Below are positions 1 to 8,399 of a DNA stretch of 64,000 nucleotides, piece after piece. The notes below the pieces were generated by a model. It made no database searches. It was given only the letters and a program-made list of their open reading frames with translations, and was not told the DNA's origin. Source of the DNA: Paraburkholderia madseniana (GTDB lineage Bacteria > Pseudomonadota > Gammaproteobacteria > Burkholderiales > Burkholderiaceae); assembly GCF_009690905.1 (NCBI RefSeq), contig NZ_VOSW01000039.1, positions 22,314-86,313 of the forward strand, in the 5' to 3' direction. Numbering within the stretch: the first letter of the stretch is position 1; each line of letters starts with the position of its first letter. The position numbers and the translations under genes are program-made.

Positions 1-1243
1 TGCCGTTGGTCGAGTTGAACAACGTGGCGACTTGCGCCGGGCTGCTGGTGAGCGACGTACTCAGCTTCTTGCTGTCGATGACCAGCGTGCCGTCCGCCGG
101 ATCGCCCTTCAGCGTAATGCCAATCGAAGCGAGCCCCACCGCTGACGACCCCGTGCCGACGCCCCCGCCAACGATCGACGCCAACGTATTCTTGATCGTC
201 GTCAGCGTCGAATCGCCGAGCAGCGCGCCGCCGGTCTTCGACGACTTGTCGTACGAGGACAGCGAGTTGATGGTCGTGACGACAGTGTTGTAGAGATTGG
301 CGAAGTTCGTGATGGCCGTGTTCTGCGCGGTCGTATCCGGCGCGATTGTCAGTGTCTGCGTGGTGCCGACCGCGGCGCTCGACAGATTCAGCGTGACGCC
401 GGAAATTGCCGAGGTGACCGCGTTCGTGGAGCTGCTCGCCTCAATCCCGCCGATGGTGAACTGCGCGTCCTGAGCGGCTTCGCTTTGCTGCCAGGCCTTG
501 CTGGTATCCGAAGATACGATCGTGGACGCCGCGCCGTTCGCACCCGGCGTGGAGGTTACGCCGAGGCTCGACAGGCCTGCGTCGTTCTGGACGCCGCTGG
601 TGGACACGTTGATCGTGTTGGCCGCGCCGGTGGTGGTCGAGCGCAACACCAGGTGGGCGCCGCCCGTGCCGGTCACGATGGTGGCCGTGACGCCAGGATT
701 GTTGCCCGCCTTGTTGATCGCATTGGCGATGCCGCTCAGCGTGTTGTTCGTGCTGTCGACCGTGACATCCATCGACTTGGCGCCGACCGCGATGGTCAAC
801 TTGCCGGTGCCCAACTTGGCGGTGGAATCGAACGCCGCTGATGACAGACTCTGCGACGCAGCGATCTGCTTGACGTCAATCGAATAGCTGCCGGCGACCG
901 CGCCGGGACCCGCCTTGGGGTCCATGCCTTTGCCGCTCGCGGTGGCCCCGAAGGTCGACAGGGTGGTTCCGTCCGAGAGACTCTTGATCGCGGCCTGCAA
1001 GGCGTTCAACGCGGAACTCAGGGCGCCGTACGCGGACAAGGTCGTGGTATCACTCGTCTGTTTGGCCTTCAGCGCCGCCGTCTGGCCAGCCGTCTTCGCA
1101 TTCACGAGGGCCGACACCAGCGACGCCACGTCCATCGTCGAGTTGCCGGTGGAGCCATTGATAATCGATTGCGCCGCTTGCTGCACCTGGTTCTGCGCGT
1201 TGGCAGTCGCGCTGTTCACAGACGTCGTGGTGATCGTTGACAT
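1..1243 (-). CDS. fliD: Flagellar hook-associated protein 2 (filament cap), 3' end outside window
   Basis: The reverse strand reads MSTITTTSVNSATANAQ and stays open for 414 codons to the left edge, so the C-terminus is missing. FliD caps the growing flagellar filament outside the cell and helps flagellin subunits fold into place. The visible part has the low-complexity Ser/Thr/Ala/Asn composition of FliD. An N-terminal FliD_N-like region follows the first 20 or so residues, and a FliD_C-like region begins near residue 230. The ATG at 1243 has GGAG 8 bases upstream. No cysteine-rich or enzymatic motif is present, as expected for an axial protein. The rest of its flagellar operon would lie to the left. 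Identification is by sequence character and is fairly secure. Confidence 0.9.
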   Translation of the reverse strand, partial: MSTITTTSVNSATANAQNQVQQAAQSIINGSTGNSTMDVASLVSALVNAKTAGQTAALKAKQTSDTTTLSAYGALSSALNALQAAIKSLSDGTTLSTFGATASGKGMDPKAGPGAVAGSYSIDVKQIAASQSLSSAAFDSTAKLGTGKLTIAVGAKSMDVTVDSTNNTLSGIANAINKAGNNPGVTATIVTGTGGAHLVLRSTTTGAANTINVSTSGVQNDAGLSSLGVTSTPGANGAASTIVSSDTSKAWQQSEAAQDAQFTIGGIEASSSTNAVTSAISGVTLNLSSAAVGTTQTLTIAPDTTAQNTAITNFANLYNTVVTTINSLSSYDKSSKTGGALLGDSTLTTIKNTLASIVGGGVGTGSSAVGLASIGITLKGDPADGTLVIDSKKLSTSLTSSPAQVATLFNSTNG

Positions 1244-1599
1244 GCAAAGGCTCCGTGCGTCGAGTTATTCGTTATTTATTGCGTGACGCCCCGGTGGTCT
1301 TTCTGATTACGGCGGCAAACCGGCTACGTCGCGGTCACGTCGATTTCTTACAATTTTTTCAAATGTTACACTATGTTTCTTGAAAGTTTGTGACGTTTTG
1401 TCGTAACAAATCGCCGCGCACAGGCTTTTTCTAGCGTCCGGTCTTTGCCGGATTCGGACCAACATTCGCCTTCCACTAAAATTTTCTGGGCTGTCGCAAG
1501 GTTGTCGATTCCCACCGCTGCCGTTCGTCGTCAGGTAAACGGCCCCTCCGGCCGTCAGCGCGCCACAGCGCTCCTCGCAAACCGCCCTAGGTGACCACG
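1244..1599. other. Intergenic region between fliD and GST gene
   Basis: This 356-base gap separates two divergent genes. It holds an AT-rich stretch at about 1345-1415 that probably contains the fliD promoter. I could not pick out a convincing sigma-28 or sigma-54 site. A short hairpin-like sequence (TCCGG, six bases, CCGGA) lies near 1437-1453. No coding potential was seen. Confidence 0.4.
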
Positions 1600-2259
1600 A
1601 TGACCCTGAAGCTCTATGCCCACCCCTTCTCCTCCTACTGCCAGAAGGTGCTGACCGCGCTTTACGAAAACGGCACGCCGTTCGAACTGCGCCTGCTCGC
1701 GCACGACGACCCGCAGGTCATGGCTGAGTTCGCCGCGCTCTGGCCGATCAAGCGCTTTCCCGTGCTGGTCGACGGCAGCCGGACCGTGGTGGAGGCGAGC
1801 ATCATCATCGAGTATCTCGGCCTGTATCACCCGGGTCCGGTGCCGCTTTTGCCGGCCGATGCCCGCACCGCGCTGGAAGTGCGCAGCATGGATCGCTTCT
1901 TCGACAACTACATCTCCACGCCTCAGCAAAAGATCGTGTACGACAGTCTGCGCGCCGAGCCGGAGCGTGATCCGCGCGCCGTGACCGAAGCCCGCGACAT
2001 GCTCGACACCGCCTACGGTTGGCTCGACACGGTGATGGCCGGGCGCGAATGGGCGGCCGGCGATGTGTTCAGCCTCGCCGACTGCGGCGCCGCGCCGTTC
2101 CTCTTCTACGCCGACTGGACGCATCGCATCGGCCCGGCCTTTGAGCACGTGCTCGCCTACCGGAAGCGGCTGCTGGCCCGGCCATCGTTCGCACGCGCAG
2201 TCGACGAAGCACGCCCGTATCGCCCGCTGTTCCCACTTGGCGCGCCTGATCGGGATTGA
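1600..2259 (+). CDS. Glutathione S-transferase family protein
   Basis: The 219-residue protein begins MTLKLYAHPFSSYCQKVL. This is a thioredoxin-like GST_N domain (about residues 1-78) with the SSYC/QK segment near the glutathione-binding turn. An all-helical GST_C domain fills the rest. Such enzymes conjugate glutathione to electrophiles in the cytoplasm or act as peroxidases; the substrate cannot be told from sequence. I chose ATG 1600 because AGGTGA lies five bases upstream; a GTG at 1591 would add three residues. It is followed, after a 112-base gap, by a LysR gene on the same strand, which may or may not regulate it. Confidence 0.85.
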   Translation: MTLKLYAHPFSSYCQKVLTALYENGTPFELRLLAHDDPQVMAEFAALWPIKRFPVLVDGSRTVVEASIIIEYLGLYHPGPVPLLPADARTALEVRSMDRFFDNYISTPQQKIVYDSLRAEPERDPRAVTEARDMLDTAYGWLDTVMAGREWAAGDVFSLADCGAAPFLFYADWTHRIGPAFEHVLAYRKRLLARPSFARAVDEARPYRPLFPLGAPDRD

Positions 2260-2371
2260 TCGTACGAACCCGGCACGGACCCGACATAACCACGCGAGCG
2301 CGCCAACACTATTTCCAAGCGATACACTTCACTTCGAAACCCACTTCCGCCCATCACTCATAAGGCAAAAC

Positions 2372-3289
2372 ATGGACCGTTTCGAAGCGATGGAGATATT
2401 TACGCGTGTGGTCGAGGCGAACAGCTTCACCAAAGTATCCGAGTCGCTCGACCTGCCCCGCGCCAAAGTCAGCCGGACCATTCAGGCTCTGGAAGAACAC
2501 GTCGGCGTGCGGCTTCTGAACCGTTCGACGCGGCAGGTCAGCGTCACCGAAGACGGCGCGCTGTTCTACGACCGCTGCGTGCGCATCCTCGCCGAAGTCG
2601 CCGATGCCGAGTCGTCGCTGTCGAACAAGCGCGAACATCCGAGCGGCACGATTCGCGTCGATACGTCCGGCACGCTCGCCCGAGCGTTGCTGCTGCCCGC
2701 GCTCGACGACTTCTACCGGCAATACCCCGAGATCGACGTGCGGCTTGGGCTGGCGGATCGCAATATCGATCTGATTCAGGACGGGGTGGATTGCGTGATC
2801 CGCATGGGCACGCCGGAAGAGTCGAGTCTCGTCGCGCGGCGCATCGGCGAGGCGCGGATCGTGACCTGCGCGTCGCCCGCCTATCTGGAGCAATTCGGCA
2901 CGCCGACCACACTCGAGGAGCTCAGCGAGCATCGCGCGGTCAACTACGTTTCCGCGCGCAGCGGCAAGACCTTTCCATTCGAGTACGAGGTGGACGGCGA
3001 GATCGTCAAGGTCACGTTGAAGAGCGTGCTCGCGGTGAATGACGGCAGCGTCTACATCAGCGCGAGCGCGCTCGGCCACGGCATCATCCAGCCGTCGCGC
3101 TTCATGGTCGCGGATCTGATTGCGCAAGGCGCGCTCAAGGAAATTCTCACGAACTACACGAGCCCCGGTACGCCGCTGTCGATCCTGTACGCACATCGCC
3201 GCAATCTGAGTTCACGGCTGCGCGCCTTCACCGAGTGGGTCACCGAGCTGGCGCGGAACAATCCGGATCTGCGCATCAAGGACGTTTGA
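2372..3289 (+). CDS. LysR-family transcriptional regulator
   Basis: This 305-residue protein starts MDRFEAMEIFTRVVEANSFT, the classic LysR winged HTH (about residues 1-60, with helix segment LPRAKVSRTIQALEEHVG). An effector domain of periplasmic-binding type follows (about 90-300). It belongs to the subgroup close to AaeR/DmlR-like regulators judging by the VRLLNRSTRQVSVTEDG stretch. AAGG eight bases before the ATG serves as the ribosome site. A longer reading frame extends upstream to about 2063, but it overlaps the GST gene and lacks a ribosome site. Target and inducer are unknown; the GST gene just upstream is a plausible but unproven target. Confidence 0.85.
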   Translation: MDRFEAMEIFTRVVEANSFTKVSESLDLPRAKVSRTIQALEEHVGVRLLNRSTRQVSVTEDGALFYDRCVRILAEVADAESSLSNKREHPSGTIRVDTSGTLARALLLPALDDFYRQYPEIDVRLGLADRNIDLIQDGVDCVIRMGTPEESSLVARRIGEARIVTCASPAYLEQFGTPTTLEELSEHRAVNYVSARSGKTFPFEYEVDGEIVKVTLKSVLAVNDGSVYISASALGHGIIQPSRFMVADLIAQGALKEILTNYTSPGTPLSILYAHRRNLSSRLRAFTEWVTELARNNPDLRIKDV

Positions 3290-3355
3290 CGTCACGTCGC
3301 GGAGCGCCATGCTCCGAGCCCACTGCAACCCGATCCAAACAGCACCTGGCAAATG

Positions 3356-3396
3356 AAAAAAAGCCCCATGCGTCTCGCAACGCATGGGGCTTTCTT
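3356..3396. terminator. Bidirectional Rho-independent terminator
   Basis: A 12-bp perfect stem (AAGCCCCATGCG / CGCATGGGGCTT) with an 8-base loop is flanked by an A-run on the left and TTTCTT on the right. It therefore works in both directions between the converging LysR gene and the sugar ABC operon. Confidence 0.85.
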
Positions 3397-3426
3397 CAAA
3401 GCGGATCGCTCAGCGAATTACCCGCC

Positions 3427-4542
3427 TCAGGCAATCCGCTCTTCATTAGTCGGATCGAACAACACCGCCTTCGACGCATCGAACAACAGCGTCGTATTCG
3501 TCAACGGCTGCGGATTCGAGGCCGGGTGCACACGGCTCACAATGCGCTTGCCGTTAACCTGCGCGAACACCAGCGTGTCCGGTCCGGTCGGCTCGATCAC
3601 GTCGACCTTCACTTCGATCGGCTGCAGATTTGCGTGGTCGCCATGCGCACCGCGTGCGTCGGTGATCCGCTCCGGGCGCAGGCCCAGAATCACTTCACGC
3701 CCCACGTGCGACTTCACCTTGGCTGAGTCGAACGGCAGGTTCAGCACGCCGCGCATGCCGCCCGTATCCAGTTCGATGCCCACGCCCGAACCCTGCTCCA
3801 CCAGCTTGCCCTGGATGAAGTTCATCGGCGGCGCGCCGATAAAGCCAGCCACGAACAGATTCGCCGGCGAGTCGTAGATTTCCTGCGGTGCGCCGAACTG
3901 CTGGACGATGCCGTCTTTCATCACCGCGATGCGGTCGCCGAGCGTCATGGCTTCGATCTGATCGTGCGTCACGTAGACGATCGTCGTGCCGAGGCGTTGA
4001 TGCAGCAGCTTGATTTCCGAGCGCATTTCGATGCGCAGCTTCGCGTCGAGGTTCGACAGCGGTTCGTCGAACAGGAACATCACCGGATCGCGTGCGAGCG
4101 CACGGCCCATGGCCACGCGCTGACGCTGACCACCGGAGAGCTGACCCGGCTTGCGGTCCAGCAGGTGTGTGATCTGCAGCGTGTTCGACACGCGGTCGAC
4201 GATCTGCGCCTGCTCCTGCTTCGGCACCTTGCGGATGCCCAGGCCGAACGAGATGTTCTCGCGCACCGTCATGGACGGATACAGCGCGTACGACTGGAAC
4301 ACCATCGCGATGTCGCGATCTTTCGGCGAGAGGTTGTTCACCGTCTTGCCGTCGATCTGGATCTCGCCCTTGGTCACGGTTTCGAGGCCGGCGATCATGT
4401 TGAGCAGCGTCGACTTCCCGCAGCCCGAGCCGCCGACGAGAATCAGGAACTGGCCGTCTTCGATGTCGATGTTGACACCCTTCAGAACCGGCACCCCATT
4501 CGGGTAAGTTTTGTACACGTCACGGATGGAAAGGCTTGCCAT
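3427..4542 (-). CDS. Sugar ABC transporter ATP-binding protein (UgpC/MalK type)
   Basis: The 371-residue ATPase powers sugar import at the inner membrane. Walker A GGSGCGKST is at residues 37-45. The signature LSGGQRQR, Walker B MFLFDEPLSNLDA and switch VTHDQ follow in order. A C-terminal TOBE region (about 240-371) is typical of MalK/UgpC-type subunits. It is the last gene of a four-gene operon after two permeases and the binding protein. I chose the ATG at 4542 (MASLSIRDVYKTYPNG), with AGAGGA upstream, rather than an in-frame upstream start that would add about 26 atypical residues. The neighbouring zwf-pgl-glk genes point to glucose or a related hexose as substrate, as in the Pseudomonas gts system; this is inference. 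Confidence 0.9.
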   Translation of the reverse strand: MASLSIRDVYKTYPNGVPVLKGVNIDIEDGQFLILVGGSGCGKSTLLNMIAGLETVTKGEIQIDGKTVNNLSPKDRDIAMVFQSYALYPSMTVRENISFGLGIRKVPKQEQAQIVDRVSNTLQITHLLDRKPGQLSGGQRQRVAMGRALARDPVMFLFDEPLSNLDAKLRIEMRSEIKLLHQRLGTTIVYVTHDQIEAMTLGDRIAVMKDGIVQQFGAPQEIYDSPANLFVAGFIGAPPMNFIQGKLVEQGSGVGIELDTGGMRGVLNLPFDSAKVKSHVGREVILGLRPERITDARGAHGDHANLQPIEVKVDVIEPTGPDTLVFAQVNGKRIVSRVHPASNPQPLTNTTLLFDASKAVLFDPTNEERIA

Positions 4543-4635
4543 GCTGTGAATCCTCTTGTCTCTGGTACTGCTTGAAAACTCTGGTCGGATGACGGCGGCG
4601 TTTCCCGGAAGAAGCGCCACCGCGATGCGTATGGT

Positions 4636-5493
4636 TTAGCCCTTGACTGCGCCCGCCGTCAGACCGCGCACGAAATAGCGGCCGGCGACGATATAGACGA
4701 GCAGCGTCGGCAAAGCGGCGATAATCGCGCCGGCCATGTCCACGTTGTATTCCTTCACGCCGGTCGAGGTGTTCACGAGGTTGTTCAGCGCCACCGTGAT
4801 CGGCATCGAATCGACACCGGAGAACACAATCCCGAACAGGAAGTCATTCCAGATCTGCGTGAATTGCCAGATCAGGCACACCATGAAAATCGGCAGCGAC
4901 ACCGGCATCAGAATCTTCGTGAAGATCGTGAAGAAACCGGCACCGTCGATCCGCGCGGCCTTCACGAGTTCAGCCGGAATGCTCACGTAGAAGTTGCGGA
5001 AGAACATCGTGGTGAAGGCGATACCGTAAATCACGTGCACCACCACCAGACCGGTTATCGAATTCGACAGGCCGAGCAAGCCTTCGAAACGCGCCATCGG
5101 CAACAGGATCGCCTGGAACGGAATAAAACAGCCGACCAGGATCATCGTGAAGATCGGATCCGCGCCGCGGAAACGCCAGTGCGTGAGCACATAACCGTTG
5201 AACGCGCCGATGATCGACGAGATCAGCACGGCCGGAATCACCATGCGCACGGAGTTCATGAAGAACGGCTGCATGCCGTCGCAGCGCACACCCGTACACG
5301 CACCGCTCCATGCCTTGATCCAGGGGTCGATGGTCCAGTGCGTCGGCGGCGTGAGCAAATTACCGGTGCGCAGTTGGTCGACATCCTTGAACGACGTGGA
5401 CAGCATCACGTACAGCGGGAACAGGAAATACAGGGCAAACAGAATCAAGGCCGCATAAATGACGGCACGGCTGATCGTCATCTTAGGCTGCAT
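4636..5493 (-). CDS. Sugar ABC transporter permease (MalG family)
   Basis: This 285-residue inner-membrane protein has about six hydrophobic segments. The first is the N-terminal AVIYAALILFALYFLFPLYV. The EAA-type loop reads ELVKAARIDGAGFFTIFTKI (near residue 180), which contacts the ATPase. It is the second of two permeases. Its start overlaps the end of the upstream permease gene by 11 bases, with GAGGAG ahead of the ATG, so the two are probably translationally coupled. A loop with two cysteines (GACTGVRCDG, near residue 70) suggests a periplasmic disulfide. Confidence 0.9.
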   Translation of the reverse strand: MQPKMTISRAVIYAALILFALYFLFPLYVMLSTSFKDVDQLRTGNLLTPPTHWTIDPWIKAWSGACTGVRCDGMQPFFMNSVRMVIPAVLISSIIGAFNGYVLTHWRFRGADPIFTMILVGCFIPFQAILLPMARFEGLLGLSNSITGLVVVHVIYGIAFTTMFFRNFYVSIPAELVKAARIDGAGFFTIFTKILMPVSLPIFMVCLIWQFTQIWNDFLFGIVFSGVDSMPITVALNNLVNTSTGVKEYNVDMAGAIIAALPTLLVYIVAGRYFVRGLTAGAVKG

Positions 5494-6421
5494 TGCGCGT
5501 GCTCCTCGATTCCAGATACATCAGCGGCACGAGCACGGCCACAACGGTGGCGAGCATCATCATCGACGATGCCGCGCCGACGCCCAGCTGCCCGCGATTG
5601 AACGAAAACGTGTACATGAAAATAGCCGGCAGCGATGAAGACGTACCCGGACCGCCCGCGGTCAGCGCGACGACCAGGTCAAAGGTCTTGATCGTGATGT
5701 GGCAGAGAATCAGCAGCACGGAGAAGAACACCGGACGCATGCTCGGAATCACGATCTTGCGATAGATGGTGGGCAAGCCCGCGCCGTCCATCTGCGCAGC
5801 CTTGAAGATTTCAGCATCTACACCACGCAGGCCCGCGAGGAACAGCGCCATCACGAAGCCGGTGGATTGCCACACCGCCGCGACCACGACGCAGAAAATC
5901 GCCTTGTCCGGGTCGCCGAGCCAACTGAACGAGAAGCTCGTCCAGCCCCAGTCGTGGAACACCTTCTCGAGGCCGACGCTCGGCGTCATGATCCATTGCC
6001 ACGCCGTACCCGTCACGATGAACGAAAGCGCCATCGGGTACAGGAACACGGCGCGCAGCGCGCCTTCATTGCGGATCTGCTGATCGAGCAGGATCGCGAG
6101 GAACAGACCGAGGCCGATACAGATACCGATAAACGGGATGCCGAACCAGCCGAGGTTGGCAGCCGAAGTCCAGAACACATCGTTATCGAACAGTTCGCGA
6201 TAACGGTCGAGACCGACAAATTCATAACGTGGCATCAGTCGCGAATTCGATAGCGACAGAAAGCCGGTAATGGCGATGAAGCCATACACGAAGATCAGGC
6301 TGATCACGACGCTGGGTGCGAGCACCAGCTTCGGAATCCAGCGATCGGCAAGGGCCGCCATCGGCGACGTGCGGCGGGTCACGGTGGCCGTTTTCCCGTT
6401 TCCGCTGATAGAAGCAGTCAC
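5483..6421 (-). CDS. Sugar ABC transporter permease (MalF family)
   Basis: The 312-residue permease has about six membrane segments, beginning with LVLAPSVVISLIFVYGFIAI after a cytoplasmic N-terminus. Its EAA loop is EIFKAAQMDGAGLPTIYRKI. It pairs with the MalG-type permease encoded immediately downstream to form the membrane channel. The start is a GTG at 6421 (MTASISGNGK) with AGGAG 7-8 bases upstream; no better ATG is in frame. A 197-base gap separates it from the binding-protein gene. Such gaps are common after binding-protein genes, which need higher expression; I see no clear hairpin in this one. Confidence 0.9.
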   Translation of the reverse strand: MTASISGNGKTATVTRRTSPMAALADRWIPKLVLAPSVVISLIFVYGFIAITGFLSLSNSRLMPRYEFVGLDRYRELFDNDVFWTSAANLGWFGIPFIGICIGLGLFLAILLDQQIRNEGALRAVFLYPMALSFIVTGTAWQWIMTPSVGLEKVFHDWGWTSFSFSWLGDPDKAIFCVVVAAVWQSTGFVMALFLAGLRGVDAEIFKAAQMDGAGLPTIYRKIVIPSMRPVFFSVLLILCHITIKTFDLVVALTAGGPGTSSSLPAIFMYTFSFNRGQLGVGAASSMMMLATVVAVLVPLMYLESRSTRNAA

Positions 6422-6618
6422 TACTCGACTCCTGCTGAAACTGTACCGCCGGGGCGCTCACTCACGAAAGACGCGAGACCGGGACGGCATAGGTGTGACT
6501 CGATGAAACCAGGGGTGAAGTGTCTCGCCCTAAGTAACGCAACGGCTGCAAGCAATCCGAAGAACGCGCCCGGCACCCACGAGGGGAACCACCAGGCGCG
6601 CCACTTCGCTTACGTCAC

Positions 6619-7866
6619 TTACTTGGTCTTCGCAGCCTTCGCGAGCGCGGCAACCGCGGTCTTCGAATCTTGCTGCGAGTTCATGAACTTCGTGACCACG
6701 TCCGAGATCGCGCCGGCTGCTGCATCCGGTTGCGCCATGCCGTGTGCCAGCGAAGGCACATAGCCGCCCGACTTGATCGCCACTTGTTCATCCGCGTACG
6801 ACTTCTTCGCGCAGTCGTCGAACTTGGCCATCGACACGCCCAGACGAACCGGGATCGAACCCTTGTTCAGGCTGAACTGTTCCTGGAACTCCGGCGACAT
6901 GATCGTCTTGGCCAGTGCCAATTGACCCGGCGTTGCAGTCTTCTGACCCTTCTGCTGGAAGAACACAAACGAGTCGACGTTGAACGTGTAAGCCTTTTCC
7001 GTGCCCGGAACCGCAGCGCAGATGTAGTCCGAGCCCGCCTTCTTGTCGGCGTTGGCGAACTCGCCCTTGGCCCAGTCGCCCATGAACTGCATGCCGGCCT
7101 TGCCGTTGATGACCATCGCCGTTGCCAGGTTCCAGTCACGGCCCGTGCGGCCCGCGTCGAAGTAACCCTGGATCTTGCGGACCGTGTCGAACACGCCGAC
7201 CATCTGGTCCGACGTCAACGTCTTCTCGTCGAGATCAACCAGCGCCTTCTTGTAGAAGCCTGCGCCTTGCGACAGCACCACGTCTTCCCACAGCGTCAGG
7301 TCTTGCCACGGCTGACCGCCCATCGCGATCGGCTGGATGCCCGCGGCCTTCATCTTGTCGGCCACCGCGAAGAACTCAGGCCACGTGGTCGGCACCTTGC
7401 CGCCTGCCTTGTCCAGCGCTGCCTTGTTGATGTACAGCCAGTTCACGCGGTGCACCGAGAACGGTGCTCCCACGTAGTGACCGTCCGCGTGCATGATCTT
7501 GTCGATTTCCGGCGGCAGGTTCTTCTTCCAGTCGGCTGCGGCCGAGTCGATCGGCACCAGCACGCCTTGCGAAGCCCAGTCCTGGATCAGCGGACCCTTG
7601 ATCTGCGCAGCGCTCGGCGCGTTGCCCGAGATCACCGGCGTCTTCAGTGCCGTCATGGCAGCCGCACCCGCGCCGCCAGCAACCGCGAAGTCCTTCCACG
7701 TGTAACCCTGCTTCGTCATGTCGTCCTTGAGGACGCCGACGGCTTTCGATTCGCCGCCCGAAGTCCACCAGTGCAACACTTCGATCGACTCGGCAGCTTG
7801 CACAGCCGAGACGCCACACATCAGACCTGCGGCGCACAAAGCGCCCATGATCGCGCGAAATTTCAT
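6619..7866 (-). CDS. Sugar ABC transporter substrate-binding protein
   Basis: The 415-residue periplasmic protein has a Sec signal peptide (MKFRAIMGALCAAGLMCGVS, cleavage expected after VQAAE-like AxA). The mature start ESIEVLHWWTSGGESKAVGV is typical of cluster-B sugar-binding proteins related to glucose/mannose-binding GtsA. It delivers the sugar to the two permeases encoded downstream. It has the strongest ribosome site of the operon (GGAGGAG seven bases before ATG 7866), which fits the need for excess binding protein. It is the first gene after the divergent HexR-type promoter and has an unusually long leader of about 430 bases. Confidence 0.92.
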   Translation of the reverse strand: MKFRAIMGALCAAGLMCGVSAVQAAESIEVLHWWTSGGESKAVGVLKDDMTKQGYTWKDFAVAGGAGAAAMTALKTPVISGNAPSAAQIKGPLIQDWASQGVLVPIDSAAADWKKNLPPEIDKIMHADGHYVGAPFSVHRVNWLYINKAALDKAGGKVPTTWPEFFAVADKMKAAGIQPIAMGGQPWQDLTLWEDVVLSQGAGFYKKALVDLDEKTLTSDQMVGVFDTVRKIQGYFDAGRTGRDWNLATAMVINGKAGMQFMGDWAKGEFANADKKAGSDYICAAVPGTEKAYTFNVDSFVFFQQKGQKTATPGQLALAKTIMSPEFQEQFSLNKGSIPVRLGVSMAKFDDCAKKSYADEQVAIKSGGYVPSLAHGMAQPDAAAGAISDVVTKFMNSQQDSKTAVAALAKAAKTK

Positions 7867-8293
7867 TGCTTATCTCCTCCAGACACCTGAACAAAAAACA
7901 AATGGCCCCTGATGTCGCCAGGGTGCTGTGGTTGGTTCAAACAGGCAAAACACTGGGCGATCGAGCACGGTCGGGCGCATGCGTTAAGGCATGTGCCGGC
8001 GGACCGATATCCGGCCGCTGGAAGCTCAAGAGATGAGTGGTTCGGGATGCAACTGACTGTCTCCTCTTTTGATTTTTGCCTGCCCGCGTCGTGCGCGGCA
8101 GACTCGAGGTGCCTTGCACGTTAACCCTGACGCCAGGTTAGCTTTCCGGCCTTCCGTAAGGGCTGCCGGGGGCATGCTGGCACGTGCTCGCACGCAATGT
8201 CCGTTAACATGAAGGGGACGCCTGCCGATTCGGGAAAACGCGCATCTAGCCTCACAGCGCACGCTTTTTTCATCGAATTAGCGCTACCTCTTG
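7867..8293 (-). other. Long 5' leader of the sugar ABC operon
   Basis: If the promoter at 8300-8328 is the real one, the ABC operon mRNA carries about 427 untranslated bases. The region contains small inverted repeats, such as TAACC/GGTTA near 8135 and CCCTG/CAGGG near 7910. It also has an AGAGGAG-like site followed by a nine-codon TTG frame near 8060. I recognise no known riboswitch. A second promoter closer to the gene cannot be excluded. Confidence 0.35.
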
Positions 8294-8318
8294 ATTTGGA
8301 TTGTAGTTAAACTACAAT
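8291..8318 (+). promoter_or_regulatory. Sigma-70 promoter for zwf
   Basis: TTGATT (8291-8296), a 16-base spacer and TACAAT (8313-8318) form a good sigma-70 promoter. The predicted start is near 8325, giving a leader of about 75 bases to zwf. The -10 box lies inside the HexR palindrome, so bound HexR should block it. Confidence 0.7.
8300..8318. promoter_or_regulatory. HexR-type operator, perfect 19-bp palindrome
   Basis: ATTGTAGTTAAACTACAAT is a perfect palindrome centred on base 8309. It matches the known HexR consensus (TGTARTWWWAYTACA). HexR is the RpiR-family repressor, released by KDPG, that controls glucose catabolism in proteobacteria. A HexR domain is encoded 2.4 kb away in the glk gene. 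The palindrome contains the -10 boxes of both divergent promoters. Confidence 0.88.
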
Positions 8319-8328
8319 TCAGTGTCAA
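8300..8328 (-). promoter_or_regulatory. Sigma-70 promoter for the sugar ABC operon
   Basis: On the minus strand, TTGACA (8328-8323) is followed by a 17-base spacer and TACAAT (8305-8300), close to perfect consensus. It overlaps the zwf promoter face to face and shares its HexR palindrome. Confidence 0.7.
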
Positions 8329-8399
8329 AAAATATTTTATCGGACTACGGTCGCCCTTTTTCGGTCCCCACGGCGACCCCAGGATATCGACGGAGACAC

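Noticed and set aside
8026..8262. 78-codon minus-strand frame in the ABC operon leader
   Set aside because: No ribosome site, Arg/Cys-rich composition and no family resemblance.
8322..8399. In-frame GTG extension of zwf by 26 codons
   Set aside because: It would begin inside the promoter and operator region; ATG 8400 has a proper ribosome site.
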